DNA from: Microvirga arvi
GTDB lineage: Bacteria > Pseudomonadota > Alphaproteobacteria > Rhizobiales > Beijerinckiaceae
NCBI RefSeq assembly: GCF_016892765.1
Contig: NZ_JAFEMD010000019.1
Location: forward strand, 50,955 to 114,954
Direction of reading: 5' to 3'
Length of the DNA stretch: 64,000 nt
Every line of letters begins with the position of its first letter. The stretch's first letter is position 1. The notes under the pieces are model-generated. The model did no database searches. It saw nothing but the letters and a program-made list of their open reading frames with translations, and was not told where the DNA came from. Below are positions 1 through 8,714 of the stretch, piece after piece. The position numbers and the translations under genes are program-made.

Positions 1-649
1 GCTCTGCGACAAACCGGGATCCCGGTACATGCTCGACAAACTTGAAGGGTCCAAGTCCAATCGGTTTGATCACGAAGGACTCTTTGACCGCTTCATCCGC
101 AGGATAGATGGATGTTGCTGCCGTCCTGAGATAAAAACCGGGATCAACACGCTCTGTGAGAGCCATCTCCAAGGTATGGTCGTCAATCTTCCTGAGACCT
201 GAAATTTCCCTAGCCTGTCCCTTCTCGACCTCGACGGCTCCCTTGATGATGCGGACGAAGCGCGCGCCCGGATATGCTTTGGCACCATCCATGATGCGCG
301 TGAACGACCATATGATATCATCGGCGGTCATCTTCCGGCCGTGATGGAAATAGGCGTCATCCCGCAGCTTGTAGGTGTAGGTCAGTCCATCTTCGGAGAT
401 ATCGACCGATTTGGCGAGTTCCAGAACCGGCTGGTTATTAGTGGCATCCCAGTTGTACAGCGAGCGGTGAATTGCCTTGGCGTAAATCTCGTCCTGGGCG
501 CGGTGCGAGGTGTGAATGTCAAGGCTCGAAAAGCTTGAACCGTAGGGTGCCGAGAAGCGGATTGTGCCACCGTTGCGCGGCGTTTCAGCGTAAGCGTAGG
601 TGCTGATTGCCAGAGTAAGTGCAGTCGAGATAGCTAGTTTCGCGAGCAA
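1..649 (-). CDS. ABC transporter substrate-binding protein, family 5 (peptide/oligopeptide type), C-terminus outside window
   Basis: Periplasmic solute-binding lobe of an Opp/Dpp-type importer. The visible 216 codons read through a short hydrophobic signal ending near AYAYAE, then GGTIRFSAPYG, LYNWDATNNQPVLELA, a 'DGLTYTYKLRDDAYFHHGRKMTADDIIWSFTRI' type block, and PIGLGPFKF, the usual order in SBP family 5. I start it at a TTG (647-649) because GGAGG lies six bases upstream and the hydrophobic leader begins there; no ATG gives the leader. The rest, and any permease partners, lie left of base 1. Confident for family, not for ligand. Confidence 0.85.
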   Translation of the reverse strand, partial: MLAKLAISTALTLAISTYAYAETPRNGGTIRFSAPYGSSFSSLDIHTSHRAQDEIYAKAIHRSLYNWDATNNQPVLELAKSVDISEDGLTYTYKLRDDAYFHHGRKMTADDIIWSFTRIMDGAKAYPGARFVRIIKGAVEVEKGQAREISGLRKIDDHTLEMALTERVDPGFYLRTAATSIYPADEAVKESFVIKPIGLGPFKFVEHVPGSRFVAE

Positions 650-906
650 ATCAAATCCTCCCAGATTTCTAAAGCCGCAAAGCGCAACGGGGATCTTGCG
701 CTCGCAGAATGACAGCACTCCAGTTGTCACGGCCGTTAGCACCGAAGCGCTCCCCGTGTGTCTCTTTGACAACTGGTAGATCCTGAACCTCGGATCACCT
801 ATCGAAGCGTAAGGCCCTCAATCAGACTGTCAAGCTATAGCCACTGCCCGTGGAGCTCAGGGCAGAGATTGAGCCAAAAGGTGTCAACTGGGATGCGGAT
901 TGACCG

Positions 907-1415
907 TGTTGCATGGATCGTCTGGTGAACGCACTGGGCCCACCCCGTGCCTGTAGTTTAGGCGATGCGGACGGACGTCGGGCGTCCGAGCTCAAGCATA
1001 CGGTTCAAGGCATGAATGGCAATGGATATTTCGGTCGCGCGACGCTGATCCGTCCGTGACCGCAACGCATCCCCGATCACCCGTTTGAAGCGGCTGATGG
1101 CGGTTTCCACCAAAGCCCGGCGCGTGTACCCGGACCGCTTCTGCCAGGCCACACGTCCATGCTCAGCGATGCCGTGGAGATGCCGATCTCGCTCGGTCGA
1201 AGTGCTCTCCGCCATGTCGCTCGGTACCGCCGTTGATCGAGGTGGAACGATCACGTGAGCCTCAGGATGACGCTCGGCTACGCTACCGTAGATGCCCTCC
1301 TGATCGTAAGCTCCATCGCCTGTAAATGAGGCGAGTGGACTGAGATCTGATCGAGCAAAGGCTCAACCTGCGAGCCATCATCGACGTCGCTCGTGGTCAA
1401 TTCGAATCCGAGATC
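907..1415 (-). mobile_element. IS5-family insertion sequence remnant, 3' half with its terminal repeat
   Basis: The element's outer end is seen as TGTTGCATGGAT at 907-918. The same 12 bases form the outer end of another IS5 remnant at 46832-46843, so it is taken as the terminal inverted repeat core. The transposase C-terminal half fills 958-1415; the 5' half and the other terminal repeat are missing. The inner border near 1415 is estimated from where transposase similarity fades, 50 bases after the asparaginase stop codon. Confidence 0.7.
958..1415 (-). pseudogene. IS5-family transposase, C-terminal fragment with frameshift
   Basis: The last 98 codons (958-1254) read VIVPPRSTAVPSD, RDRHLHGIAEHGRVAWQKRSGYTRRALVE, FKRVIGDALRSRTDQRRATE and ALNRMLELGRPTSVRIA, the typical end of IS5-group DDE transposases. 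Upstream, LASFTGDGAYDQEGIYGSVAERHPEAHV continues in frame, then LGFELTTSDVDDGSQVEPLLDQIS lies one frame away, so there is an indel near 1340. The N-terminal half, including the first catalytic Asp region, is absent. It cannot encode an active enzyme. Confidence 0.8.
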
Positions 1416-1463
1416 TGGAAAGCACCGTCCTTCTATTTGTTCCAGTCTCGGCAGCCAAATCGC

Positions 1464-2462
1464 CTATCCGTGCAACAAGGCGGCATAGCGGGTGAATTGA
1501 TCCAAAAGCGCCTCGCTATCGTAGCCTGCGCCAAGCAGCAGGGACAACAGTAACCGGGCCTTTAGACCCCCAATATCGCCGCCGTTGATGAGACCGCGGC
1601 CGATCAGGTCGATCTCTGAGCCCGGGAAGCCGTAGGTGCGTGAGCATACCGGGCCTGCTGTGATCCGCGTGCTCAAGATTACGGGCAAGGTACCGGCCAA
1701 CTCTTCGAGAGCAGGCACTACAGAGGCTGGAACATGCCCCACACCCATGGCCTCGATGACAACTCCTCGGTAACCAAGCGCGGGCAGGGTGGGGAGCAAC
1801 CTACCGTCATCTCCAAGAGCGATGATGATGAGGGCCACGGGGGCTTCGTCTCCGTCTACGCCATTCGGAATGGCAGGGCGGCGGACAATCCTGGTGAGGA
1901 TGCGCGCTTCACCTTCGACAACATATCCCAGCGGTCCCGCTCCGGGTGACTGGAATGCGGACGGCAACACGGTGCTGATCTTCTGCACGAACCGGGCGGC
2001 GTGAATAGTGTCGTTGAGGACGACGAGAGTGCCGAGCCCGCGCGCAGCCCCCGACGCTGCGGTGATGACGCCCGCGAGCAGATTGGCCGGTCCGTCCGCT
2101 CCTGGCGCCTCCGCTCCACGCATTGCGCCGAGCACCACTACAGGCTTGTCGCTGTCGACCAGCAGGTCGAGCACGAAAGCAGTCTCCTCGATAGTATCTG
2201 TTCCCTGGACGACGATGGCGCCGCTGCAATCACCCTGCAGACGCTCATTGAGCATTCGAGCGATCTCGCGCAAGTGGGCGAGGGACAGAGAGGCGCCCGG
2301 CAGGCGGAACGGAGACAGAGCCTCGATCTCGGCCACCTTCGCAAGGGCAGGGATGGCGCGAACAAGGTCCTCTCCGGTCAGCGTCGGCACGATGCCTCCC
2401 GCGGCGCCCGAGGTCATGGTGATCGTGCCGCCAAGCGACACGAGGAGCACTTTTGGAAGCAT
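1464..2462 (-). CDS. L-asparaginase family amidohydrolase (type II-like)
   Basis: 332 aa; hydrolyses the side-chain amide of asparagine or a related amide, releasing ammonia. The sequence has the first threonine motif GGTIT (11-15), the second motif GTDTIEET (87-94) with the Thr-Asp pair, and the blocks DGPANLL and NDTIHAARFVQK, where the Lys of the second triad is expected. The usual flexible-loop Tyr after GGTI is not obvious, so the substrate may not be asparagine. No signal peptide, so cytoplasmic. AAGGGA lies eight bases before the ATG. It is the last gene of a minus-strand operon of amide-hydrolysing and oxidising enzymes, which fits half-amide hydrolysis. An IS5 remnant begins just after its stop. 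Confidence 0.85.
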   Translation of the reverse strand: MLPKVLLVSLGGTITMTSGAAGGIVPTLTGEDLVRAIPALAKVAEIEALSPFRLPGASLSLAHLREIARMLNERLQGDCSGAIVVQGTDTIEETAFVLDLLVDSDKPVVVLGAMRGAEAPGADGPANLLAGVITAASGAARGLGTLVVLNDTIHAARFVQKISTVLPSAFQSPGAGPLGYVVEGEARILTRIVRRPAIPNGVDGDEAPVALIIIALGDDGRLLPTLPALGYRGVVIEAMGVGHVPASVVPALEELAGTLPVILSTRITAGPVCSRTYGFPGSEIDLIGRGLINGGDIGGLKARLLLSLLLGAGYDSEALLDQFTRYAALLHG

Positions 2463-2481
2463 GGTCGCTGTCCCTTCCAGC

Positions 2482-3372
2482 CTACTTTGCCTGCGCCTTG
2501 TACCAGTCGAGGATCTCGGCTCCAGTCCACATCACCACGTCGTCATGGCTGAGGATATGGTCGTACAAGGCTTCCAGATATTTGATCCGATGCGGCGCAC
2601 CGGTCAGATACGGATGGATGGAAATCGCCATCACCCGGGGGATATCCTTGCCTTCGAGGTAGAGGCGATCGAATTGGTCACGCCCGCGGCGGAAGATCTC
2701 ATCCGACGGCGATTGCTGGATCGCAGTCATGACCACATCATTGATCTCAACTGTGTAGGGGACCGAAACAATTTCACCGGCGCGGGTGCGAAGCGATACG
2801 GGCTGGTCGTCCAGAACCCAGTCGGCAACGTATTCGATGCCCGCCTCGGCCAGGAGATCGAGTGTCTCGTCAGTCTCCGTCAGTCCCGGACTTTCCCAGC
2901 CACGCGGTGGGCGGCCAGTAAACCTCGCAATGGCATCGATGGTGTCGGCGATAGCTGCTTTCTGATCCTCGACCCGGTGCATGGGCTGCTGCACGAAGCC
3001 ATGACCCATGAAATCCCAGCCCTCGTCTAGCGCTGCCTGGCAAGCCTGGGGGTAGAGATCGATGCAGGTGCCGTTGACGGCAAGGCTCGCCTTAAGCCCA
3101 CGAGATGATAACGCTTCATGGAAGCGCCAGAAGCCGACCCGCATGCCGTACTCGTGCCAGGCCCAGTTCGGCACGTCCGGCAGCAGCGGTTGGCCCATCG
3201 GCGGCGGCAGCACCGTCCGGGGCATGGGGCCGGTCGGGCGCCAGTTCTCGATATTGACGATGGTCCACACCGCGACACGGGCATTGCCCGGCAGCGCGAG
3301 TCGCCTGCGCTGCGTGATGGGCTGATAGTCCAGACGCCCGCGCAGCGAATGTCCGCTTCCTGTATCAGTCAT
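2482..3372 (-). CDS. Polysaccharide deacetylase family protein, PuuE allantoinase / cyclic imidase-like
   Basis: 296 aa from the ATG at 3372, which has AGGAGG seven bases upstream; a longer frame reaches 3435 but overlaps the preceding gene. NodB-fold metal hydrolase of the subgroup that includes PuuE-type allantoinase and imidases rather than chitin deacetylases. Landmarks: AVWTIVNIENW, PNWAWHEYGMRVGFWR, AVNGTCID, GWDFMGHGFVQQP, GWESPGLTETDETLDLLAEAGIEYVADWVLDDQP and ISIHPYLTGAPHR. A second copy of the same family lies at 10541-11428 in the same operon. Cytoplasmic; no signal peptide. Predicted to open a C-N bond in a cyclic ureide or imide; exact substrate unknown. Confidence 0.8.
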   Translation of the reverse strand: MTDTGSGHSLRGRLDYQPITQRRRLALPGNARVAVWTIVNIENWRPTGPMPRTVLPPPMGQPLLPDVPNWAWHEYGMRVGFWRFHEALSSRGLKASLAVNGTCIDLYPQACQAALDEGWDFMGHGFVQQPMHRVEDQKAAIADTIDAIARFTGRPPRGWESPGLTETDETLDLLAEAGIEYVADWVLDDQPVSLRTRAGEIVSVPYTVEINDVVMTAIQQSPSDEIFRRGRDQFDRLYLEGKDIPRVMAISIHPYLTGAPHRIKYLEALYDHILSHDDVVMWTGAEILDWYKAQAK

Positions 3373-3385
3373 GTGCAAGCTCCTC

Positions 3386-4375
3386 CTAAGCTTCGCCCAG
3401 GAGCGAGAGAGCCGTGCGCCCTGCAATCTGCGCACGTTGCTCGTCCGTCAGCCCAGGTGCATCCGCTATGGTCTTCACCGGGTCTTCGTCACCCATGTCA
3501 AAGGGGGCGTCTGTTCCGAGAAAGACGTGTTCCGCTCCGACGAGATCCGCCAAAAAGGTCAGCGCTTTTGGCTCGAACACAACGCTATCGAAATAGAACC
3601 GGCGCAGCAGGTCGAGGGGCGAGGTCTGCGACTTCGCGCGTGTCTCGCTACGAACCTTGTGACCGTGGGCGAGGCGTCCGATCTGATAGGGCGCGAACCC
3701 ACCGCCATGCGCTAGGCCGATCTTCAAATCTGGAAGCTCGTCCAAGGTGCCGCTATACATCAAGTCGGCGACCATCAGGGTGGTCTCCAGAGGATTGCCG
3801 ATCAGGTTGGTGAGGTAATAGTCCTCCAGCCCTGACTTGTTGCCGATGTAATAGGGATGGGCCAAGATGAAGATGCCAAGCTCGGAGGCCCGCTTCAGCA
3901 CTGGACGGAAGCGCTGATCGCTGAGCTTCACTCCCTCGATACCAGTTCCGATTTCGACTGAACGGAAGCCATGGACCTCTACGATGCGTTCGAGCTCCGC
4001 TATGGCGTCATCGGGATGCTGCATCGGCAGAATTCCCATGCCTCGAAAGCGATCTTTGCGGATAGCCACGAAATCAGCGACGCCGTCATTGACCAGGCTC
4101 GTTACCTTGACGGCTAGATCACGGTCGGCCCAATAGGTGAAGGTCGGCGGTGCCGGGGAGAGAACGGAAATATCAATCCCCTTTCGATCCATGGCCGCGA
4201 GCTTGGCTTCGGGTTGGGTGAACTCCGCAAACAGCGGATAGGCATAACCTTGATCATGCACGACCTTGCGGTCGCTGCCTGTCCCGATGATGCGGGCCTT
4301 CAGGCGTGCAGGGTCGTTCTCGATGGCTGCAACGAAGGCTGTCGGAATGACGTGGCTGTGAAAGTCGATGTTCAT
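3386..4375 (-). CDS. Amidohydrolase family protein, ACMSD-like (amidohydrolase 2)
   Basis: 329 aa TIM-barrel metal enzyme of the amidohydrolase-2 / aminocarboxymuconate-semialdehyde decarboxylase family; members decarboxylate or hydrolyse small aromatic-derived acids. Metal-site motifs are visible: HSH at residues 6-8 of MNIDFHSHVIP, an internal HPYY, LAHGGG and the final GTDAPFDMGDEDPV. The gene starts seven bases after the aldehyde dehydrogenase stop and is followed 13 bases later by the deacetylase, so the three are cotranscribed. The pairing with an aldehyde dehydrogenase recalls semialdehyde-processing modules (inference). Family assignment is firm; reaction is not. Confidence 0.82.
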   Translation of the reverse strand: MNIDFHSHVIPTAFVAAIENDPARLKARIIGTGSDRKVVHDQGYAYPLFAEFTQPEAKLAAMDRKGIDISVLSPAPPTFTYWADRDLAVKVTSLVNDGVADFVAIRKDRFRGMGILPMQHPDDAIAELERIVEVHGFRSVEIGTGIEGVKLSDQRFRPVLKRASELGIFILAHPYYIGNKSGLEDYYLTNLIGNPLETTLMVADLMYSGTLDELPDLKIGLAHGGGFAPYQIGRLAHGHKVRSETRAKSQTSPLDLLRRFYFDSVVFEPKALTFLADLVGAEHVFLGTDAPFDMGDEDPVKTIADAPGLTDEQRAQIAGRTALSLLGEA

Positions 4376-4381
4376 GGGGAG

Positions 4382-5878
4382 TTAGCTGTACCTTTTGATC
4401 TGGTTGTCATCCTCATACCAATCGAAGACCGCGTCGGAGAGGTTGACGATGATGTTCTGGATCTGCGTGTATTCCTCGTAAGCGACAAGACCGTTCTCTC
4501 GTCCGATGCCGCTCATCTTGAAGCCGCCCCAAGGCGAGGCAGGATCGATCCGGTGGTGATCGTTGATCCATGTGATCCCGCTCTCAAGCTGATGAGCGAC
4601 CCGGTGGGCACGCGCCACGTCCCGTGTCCAGATGCTGGTGGCGAGGCCGAACTCCGTGCCATTGGCGATGGCGATCGCCTCCTCCTCGGTGTCGAAGGGG
4701 ATGACGCAGACAACAGGGCCGAAGATCTCCTCCTGGGCGATGCGCATATCCGGTTTCACGTCCGTGAAGATCGTCGGCAGAAGATAATAACCGCTCGCGA
4801 ATGACTCGCCCTCGGGACGGCACCCGCCATAGGCGAGCGTCGCGCCTTCATCGATGCCGATGCGGACATAGCTCTCTACCATATCGCGCTGCTTCTTGGA
4901 GACCATCGGCCCTACCTGTGTGGTTTCGAGCTGCGGGTCGCCGAGTCTGAGGCGGCCTGTCCGCTCAACAAGCTGCGCCACCACCTCGTCATGGATCGAG
5001 CGGTGCACGATCAAGCGTGCGCCCTGCACGCAAGTCTGGCCTGTTGCGATGAAGGATGCGAACAACGTGGCGGCCACTGCGCGCTTCGTGTCGGTATCCG
5101 GAAAGACGATGACGGCTGCCTTGCCTCCGAGCTCAGCCGCCACCTTTACGAGGTTCTTGCCCGCGATGGAAGCAACGGCCTTGCCGGTTTCAGTCCCACC
5201 CGTCAGGTCGATCTTGCGAATGCGAGGATGTGAGGACAGGGCAAGGCCAGCTGTGGCGCCAAAGCCCGGAACCACATTGTAAACCCCGTCCGGAACGCCG
5301 GCTTCCTTCAACACTTCCCCGAGGATGAGGGGCGTGATCGGGGCGAGCTCGGACGGTTTGACCACCATCGTGTTCCCGGCGGCAAGGGACGGTGCGACCT
5401 TCTTGGTGAGAATGAGAAGTGGGTGGTTCCACGGTGTAACATGCCCGACCACTCCGAGCGGCACGCGTCGGGTGTAGTTCAAGTAATGACCGGCGAACGG
5501 GGGCACGGTATCCTCATGGGTCCGCGCAACGGCACCGAAATAGGAAAACCATTCCGGCAGACGGGAAAGCTGGGCCGCCATCTCCCGGCGAGAACGTCCG
5601 ATCTGGTCGATCTCGATGGTGACGAGCTCTGGCAGGCGGCGCTTCAGGATCTCTGTGGCGCGATTCATGATGTCGCCACGCTCGGCGCCTGTCAGAGCCG
5701 ACCATACAGAGAAGGCCCTCTCCGCCGCCTTGATGGCGATCTCGATGTCCTCGGCCGCCCCTTCGGCGACTTCGGCAATGACGGAACCGTCCTTCGGATT
5801 CTCGACAGGGAAGGTACGGCCGGAAACGGCAGGATGGTAGTCTCCCTCAATGTAGAGACCCCATGTTCGAACTGTCAC
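4382..5878 (-). CDS. NAD(P)+-dependent aldehyde dehydrogenase
   Basis: 498 aa. Oxidises an aldehyde to the acid. All catalytic motifs are present, numbered from the GTG start: TPWNHP with Asn151, VVKPSE with Lys174, GGTETGK cofactor loop, AAELGGK with Glu249, and GQTCVQ with nucleophile Cys283. I choose GTG at 5878 because AGGAG lies seven bases before it; an upstream GTG at 5920 overlaps the preceding gene and lacks a ribosome site. It follows the LIV importer ATPase and precedes the ACMSD-like amidohydrolase. Resembles betaine/hydroxymuconic-semialdehyde type ALDHs, but sequence alone does not set the substrate. Confidence 0.9.
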   Translation of the reverse strand: MTVRTWGLYIEGDYHPAVSGRTFPVENPKDGSVIAEVAEGAAEDIEIAIKAAERAFSVWSALTGAERGDIMNRATEILKRRLPELVTIEIDQIGRSRREMAAQLSRLPEWFSYFGAVARTHEDTVPPFAGHYLNYTRRVPLGVVGHVTPWNHPLLILTKKVAPSLAAGNTMVVKPSELAPITPLILGEVLKEAGVPDGVYNVVPGFGATAGLALSSHPRIRKIDLTGGTETGKAVASIAGKNLVKVAAELGGKAAVIVFPDTDTKRAVAATLFASFIATGQTCVQGARLIVHRSIHDEVVAQLVERTGRLRLGDPQLETTQVGPMVSKKQRDMVESYVRIGIDEGATLAYGGCRPEGESFASGYYLLPTIFTDVKPDMRIAQEEIFGPVVCVIPFDTEEEAIAIANGTEFGLATSIWTRDVARAHRVAHQLESGITWINDHHRIDPASPWGGFKMSGIGRENGLVAYEEYTQIQNIIVNLSDAVFDWYEDDNQIKRYS

Positions 5879-5909
5879 TTCAGTGCTCCTAAGGAAATAG
5901 GGTGGCCAA

Positions 5910-6614
5910 TCAGTGGACACCCAGGAAGCGCATCAGCGGGCTCTGGTCGTTGCGGACCTCCGCAGCGCTGACTTCGTGAACAACCTTGCCGGTCTCGAGA
6001 ACATACAAGCGGTCGGCGACCGCCAGCGCGCTGTAGAGGTTTTGCTCAACCAGCAGAATCCCAAGTCCAGTCTTGCCAAGATTGGCGATAATGGTCTCAA
6101 GATGCTGGACCATGACTGGTGCCAGGCCTTCCGAGGGCTCATCCATAAGCACGAGCTCGGGATCAATCATGAGCGCTCGTCCGACGGCGAGCATCTGGCG
6201 CTCGCCTCCAGACAATTGGTTGCCGCGATGACTCCGGCGCTCGGCCAGACGAGGGAACATCTCGAACACGCGGTCGACCGTCCATCCTTCCTTGACACTG
6301 GCGGCCTTCAGCATAGTCAGATGCTCTGTCACGCTTAGAGAGGGGAAGAGCCTCCGGCCCTGAGGCACCAGCGCTATTCGACGCTTGGCGACCTCATGGG
6401 GGGAGAGACCGAGCAGTTCCTCGCCCTTCCAAAGCAATGAGCCTGTCTTTACCTGCGGCTGTGCAAGTCGCATGATTGAACGTATGAGCGTGGTCTTGCC
6501 CATGCCATTACGGCCGAGGAGCGCAACGACCTCGCCGGGCTTCACATGAAGCGTCGTGCCATGCAGCACGTGCGCGTCGCCGTAGAAACTATGGAGGTTT
6601 TTAACCTCAAGCAT
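5910..6614 (-). CDS. livF: LIV-type ABC importer ATPase LivF
   Basis: 234 aa ATPase of a branched-chain amino acid type (HAAT) ABC importer. Walker A is GRNGMGKTT, the Q-loop VPQGRRLFPS, the signature LSGGERQ, Walker B LVLMDEPSEGL and the switch His region VEQN, where the usual His is Gln-Asn as in other LivF proteins. The ATG at 6614 overlaps the end of livG by eight bases, so translation is coupled. Works with LivG, LivH, LivM and the binding protein at 7437. In catabolic operons such importers often carry aromatic or heterocyclic acids and amides rather than leucine. Confidence 0.92.
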   Translation of the reverse strand: MLEVKNLHSFYGDAHVLHGTTLHVKPGEVVALLGRNGMGKTTLIRSIMRLAQPQVKTGSLLWKGEELLGLSPHEVAKRRIALVPQGRRLFPSLSVTEHLTMLKAASVKEGWTVDRVFEMFPRLAERRSHRGNQLSGGERQMLAVGRALMIDPELVLMDEPSEGLAPVMVQHLETIIANLGKTGLGILLVEQNLYSALAVADRLYVLETGKVVHEVSAAEVRNDQSPLMRFLGVH

Positions 6615-7365
6615 GATCGCGTGCCTTTCCGAGATACACATCCTGCACGCGTTGATTGGCGCTGATGCTCTCCGGCGTTCCCTCAGCCAGCAATTGACCG
6701 TTGTTAAGGCATGTAACGTAGTCCACCAGCCTGAGAACGAGATCCATGTCGTGCTCGATCAAAACCATGGTCAGGTCGCGGGGGAGCGCACGGATAATAT
6801 CCGAGACAATGATGCGCTCCGATGGAGACAGGCCTGCGGCAGGCTCATCCAGGAGTAGCAACTTTGGCCTCGTGACCAACGCCATCGCCATCTCCAGCTG
6901 GCGCTGCTCGCCGTAAGACAATTCGTGCACCTCAACCGAGTTTCGCTCGCCGAGCCGAGAGATGGCTAGCGCTGACATAACCCGTTCCTCTTCCTCCGCC
7001 GACAGGCGTGCGGAGCCAAAGAGAGAAAACTTGCCGGGTCCGGTGCCGCGCAGGGCAAGCTGCATGTTCTCGGCAACGGTAAGACGCGGAAACAGATTGG
7101 TGATTTGGAATGTCCGGCTCATTCCCATCCGTGCACGTAGATGCGCAGGCTTTGTTGTGACGGTCGCTCCTTCAAAGATGATGCGTCCGGACGTTGGTGG
7201 ATTTACGCCGGTGATCGCGTTGAATAGCGTCGTCTTACCCGCGCCGTTCGGTCCGATAATCGCCCGGCGCTCGCCGCCCTTCACTGAGATCGACACATCG
7301 TCGACTGCCTTCAGAGCTCCGAAGGCGACAACGACGTTTTCTAAGACAAGCGCGGGTTGTGACAC
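6607..7365 (-). CDS. livG: LIV-type ABC importer ATPase LivG
   Basis: 252 aa from GTG at 7365, chosen because GAAGAG lies upstream and the protein then begins right before the first beta strand (VLENVVVAFGAL). Walker A GPNGAGKTT, Q-loop RTFQITNLFPRLTVAENM, signature LSYGEQRQLE, Walker B LLLLDEPAAGLSP and switch IEHDMDLV are all intact. The extended YVTCLNNGQLLAEGTPESI tail is typical of LivG. It is separated from the binding-protein gene by a GC-rich hairpin. Confidence 0.92.
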   Translation of the reverse strand: MSQPALVLENVVVAFGALKAVDDVSISVKGGERRAIIGPNGAGKTTLFNAITGVNPPTSGRIIFEGATVTTKPAHLRARMGMSRTFQITNLFPRLTVAENMQLALRGTGPGKFSLFGSARLSAEEEERVMSALAISRLGERNSVEVHELSYGEQRQLEMAMALVTRPKLLLLDEPAAGLSPSERIIVSDIIRALPRDLTMVLIEHDMDLVLRLVDYVTCLNNGQLLAEGTPESISANQRVQDVYLGKARDHA

Positions 7366-7392
7366 GTTACAGCTCTTCAATGGAACGATTCT

Positions 7393-7420
7393 GGAGCGGG
7401 GCAATTGCCTTCCCCGCTCC
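7393..7420 (-). promoter_or_regulatory. Intercistronic hairpin between binding-protein gene and livG
   Basis: Perfect nine-base stem GGAGCGGGG / CCCCGCTCC (7393-7401 and 7412-7420) around a ten-base loop, immediately downstream of the binding-protein stop codon. No run of T follows on the minus strand, so it is more likely an mRNA 3'-end stabiliser or partial attenuator than a full terminator. Confidence 0.6.
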
Positions 7421-7436
7421 CGTGCAAAGGCTTTGC

Positions 7437-8696
7437 TTACTTCTTGATGCCCTGGTAGTCGCGTGAGAAAGGCGGCGACTTGAGGTATTCCTCGGGCTTA
7501 TATGTCCAGAACTGAGAGACGTTCGGATATGTTTCAATCGGCACGTTCCAGTACTTGCCGTCGGCATTTTTCTGGACCTTGCGGATATAGACGTCATAGA
7601 CCGGGTTACCGAATTCGTCGAAACGCACCGGACGGCCGAGCGGCGAGTTGGCAAGCTGGCTGTTCAGCACGGCATCGATGAAGGCGTCGCGGTTGGAGAT
7701 GTCGCCGTTGAGCTTCTCGATCACTTGGCCTACCCACATCGCGCCGGAGTAGTGCGAGAAACCATACAGGGACGGCAGCTTGCCGTACTTTTCTGAGTAG
7801 GCTTTGACGAACTTCTGGGTGTCAGGGTTGTCAGAGCCTTCCGCAAAGTGAGCGGAGGAGATGATGCCCTCGCATTCCGGGCCCATGGTGCGGATCACCG
7901 ATTGGTCGGTGAAGTTTTGCGCGCCGAGGAGCGGAATATTCCCCTTCAGGCCGAAATCGGAATATTGCTTCAGGAACCGCGTGGCGTCGGCTCCAAGCTC
8001 CATGGCAAAGATCGCGTCCACGTTCATATTCGCGAGCTGGCCGATATAGGGGCTGAAATCTGCGGTGTTCAGCGGGTTCCAGAGCTGGCCCACGATTTGG
8101 CCTCCGCCTTGGGTGAACACCTGCGCAAAGCCAGCGCACTGCTCATGGCCGAAGCTGTAGTCCTGTGCAATGGTTGCGATCCGCTTGTACCCCTGCTTGA
8201 GCGCCCAGTCGGCAAGTGGGCGAGGCATCTGGCTGGCGGTATAGCCTGCAACGCGGATGACGTTCCGCACCCGGTCGCGCTGCGTCAGATCGTCAGCGGC
8301 AATGACCGGGATGAAGTACGGAACGCCGTTGGTCTTGACGTAGTTGGCGACCGCAAGGCCGGTATTGGCAAGCAGGTTGCCGAATAGGAAATCGACTTTG
8401 GCTTGCTCCACTAAGCGGCGAGCCTTCTGAAGCGCCGTATCAGGGTTGCCAGCATCATCTTCCTCGATGATCTCAATCGCTCGGCCGGCAACGGACTTGC
8501 CTTTTTCCTGCCAGTACATATTGAAGCCTTCGACGATCTCGCGACCGCCGGCTGCGACGACGCCACTGAGCGGGGCCATCAATCCGATCCGGATCGGACC
8601 TGACTGGGCGCGTGCCACGAACGGGGCCGATATCGTGCCTGTCGTTGTTGCCGCCAGCGCGAGACCGGATGTCTTCAGAAACTGTCTGCGATCCAT
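7437..8696 (-). CDS. LIV-type ABC importer substrate-binding protein with twin-arginine leader
   Basis: 419 aa, type I periplasmic-binding fold (Leu/Ile/Val family). The N-terminus MDRRQFLKTSGLALAATTTG followed by ISAPFVARAQ is a twin-arginine (Tat) signal with an AXA-type cleavage site. Mature protein starts SGPIRIGLMAPLSGVVAAGG, with the GREIVEGFNMYWQEKG helix and the IEEDDAGNPDTALQKARRLVEQ block typical of the family. Encoded upstream of livG and livF and downstream of livM and livH; a strong hairpin follows its stop. Ligand unknown; operon enzymes suggest an amide or imide. Confidence 0.92.
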   Translation of the reverse strand: MDRRQFLKTSGLALAATTTGTISAPFVARAQSGPIRIGLMAPLSGVVAAGGREIVEGFNMYWQEKGKSVAGRAIEIIEEDDAGNPDTALQKARRLVEQAKVDFLFGNLLANTGLAVANYVKTNGVPYFIPVIAADDLTQRDRVRNVIRVAGYTASQMPRPLADWALKQGYKRIATIAQDYSFGHEQCAGFAQVFTQGGGQIVGQLWNPLNTADFSPYIGQLANMNVDAIFAMELGADATRFLKQYSDFGLKGNIPLLGAQNFTDQSVIRTMGPECEGIISSAHFAEGSDNPDTQKFVKAYSEKYGKLPSLYGFSHYSGAMWVGQVIEKLNGDISNRDAFIDAVLNSQLANSPLGRPVRFDEFGNPVYDVYIRKVQKNADGKYWNVPIETYPNVSQFWTYKPEEYLKSPPFSRDYQGIKK

Positions 8697-8714
8697 GGCT
8701 TTCCCTCTTTTCGA

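Noticed and set aside
2001..3030. Long plus-strand open frames opposite the asparaginase and deacetylase
   Set aside because: Mirror frames of high-GC coding DNA; composition is Arg/Ser/Pro-rich without motifs while the minus strand has clear family signatures.
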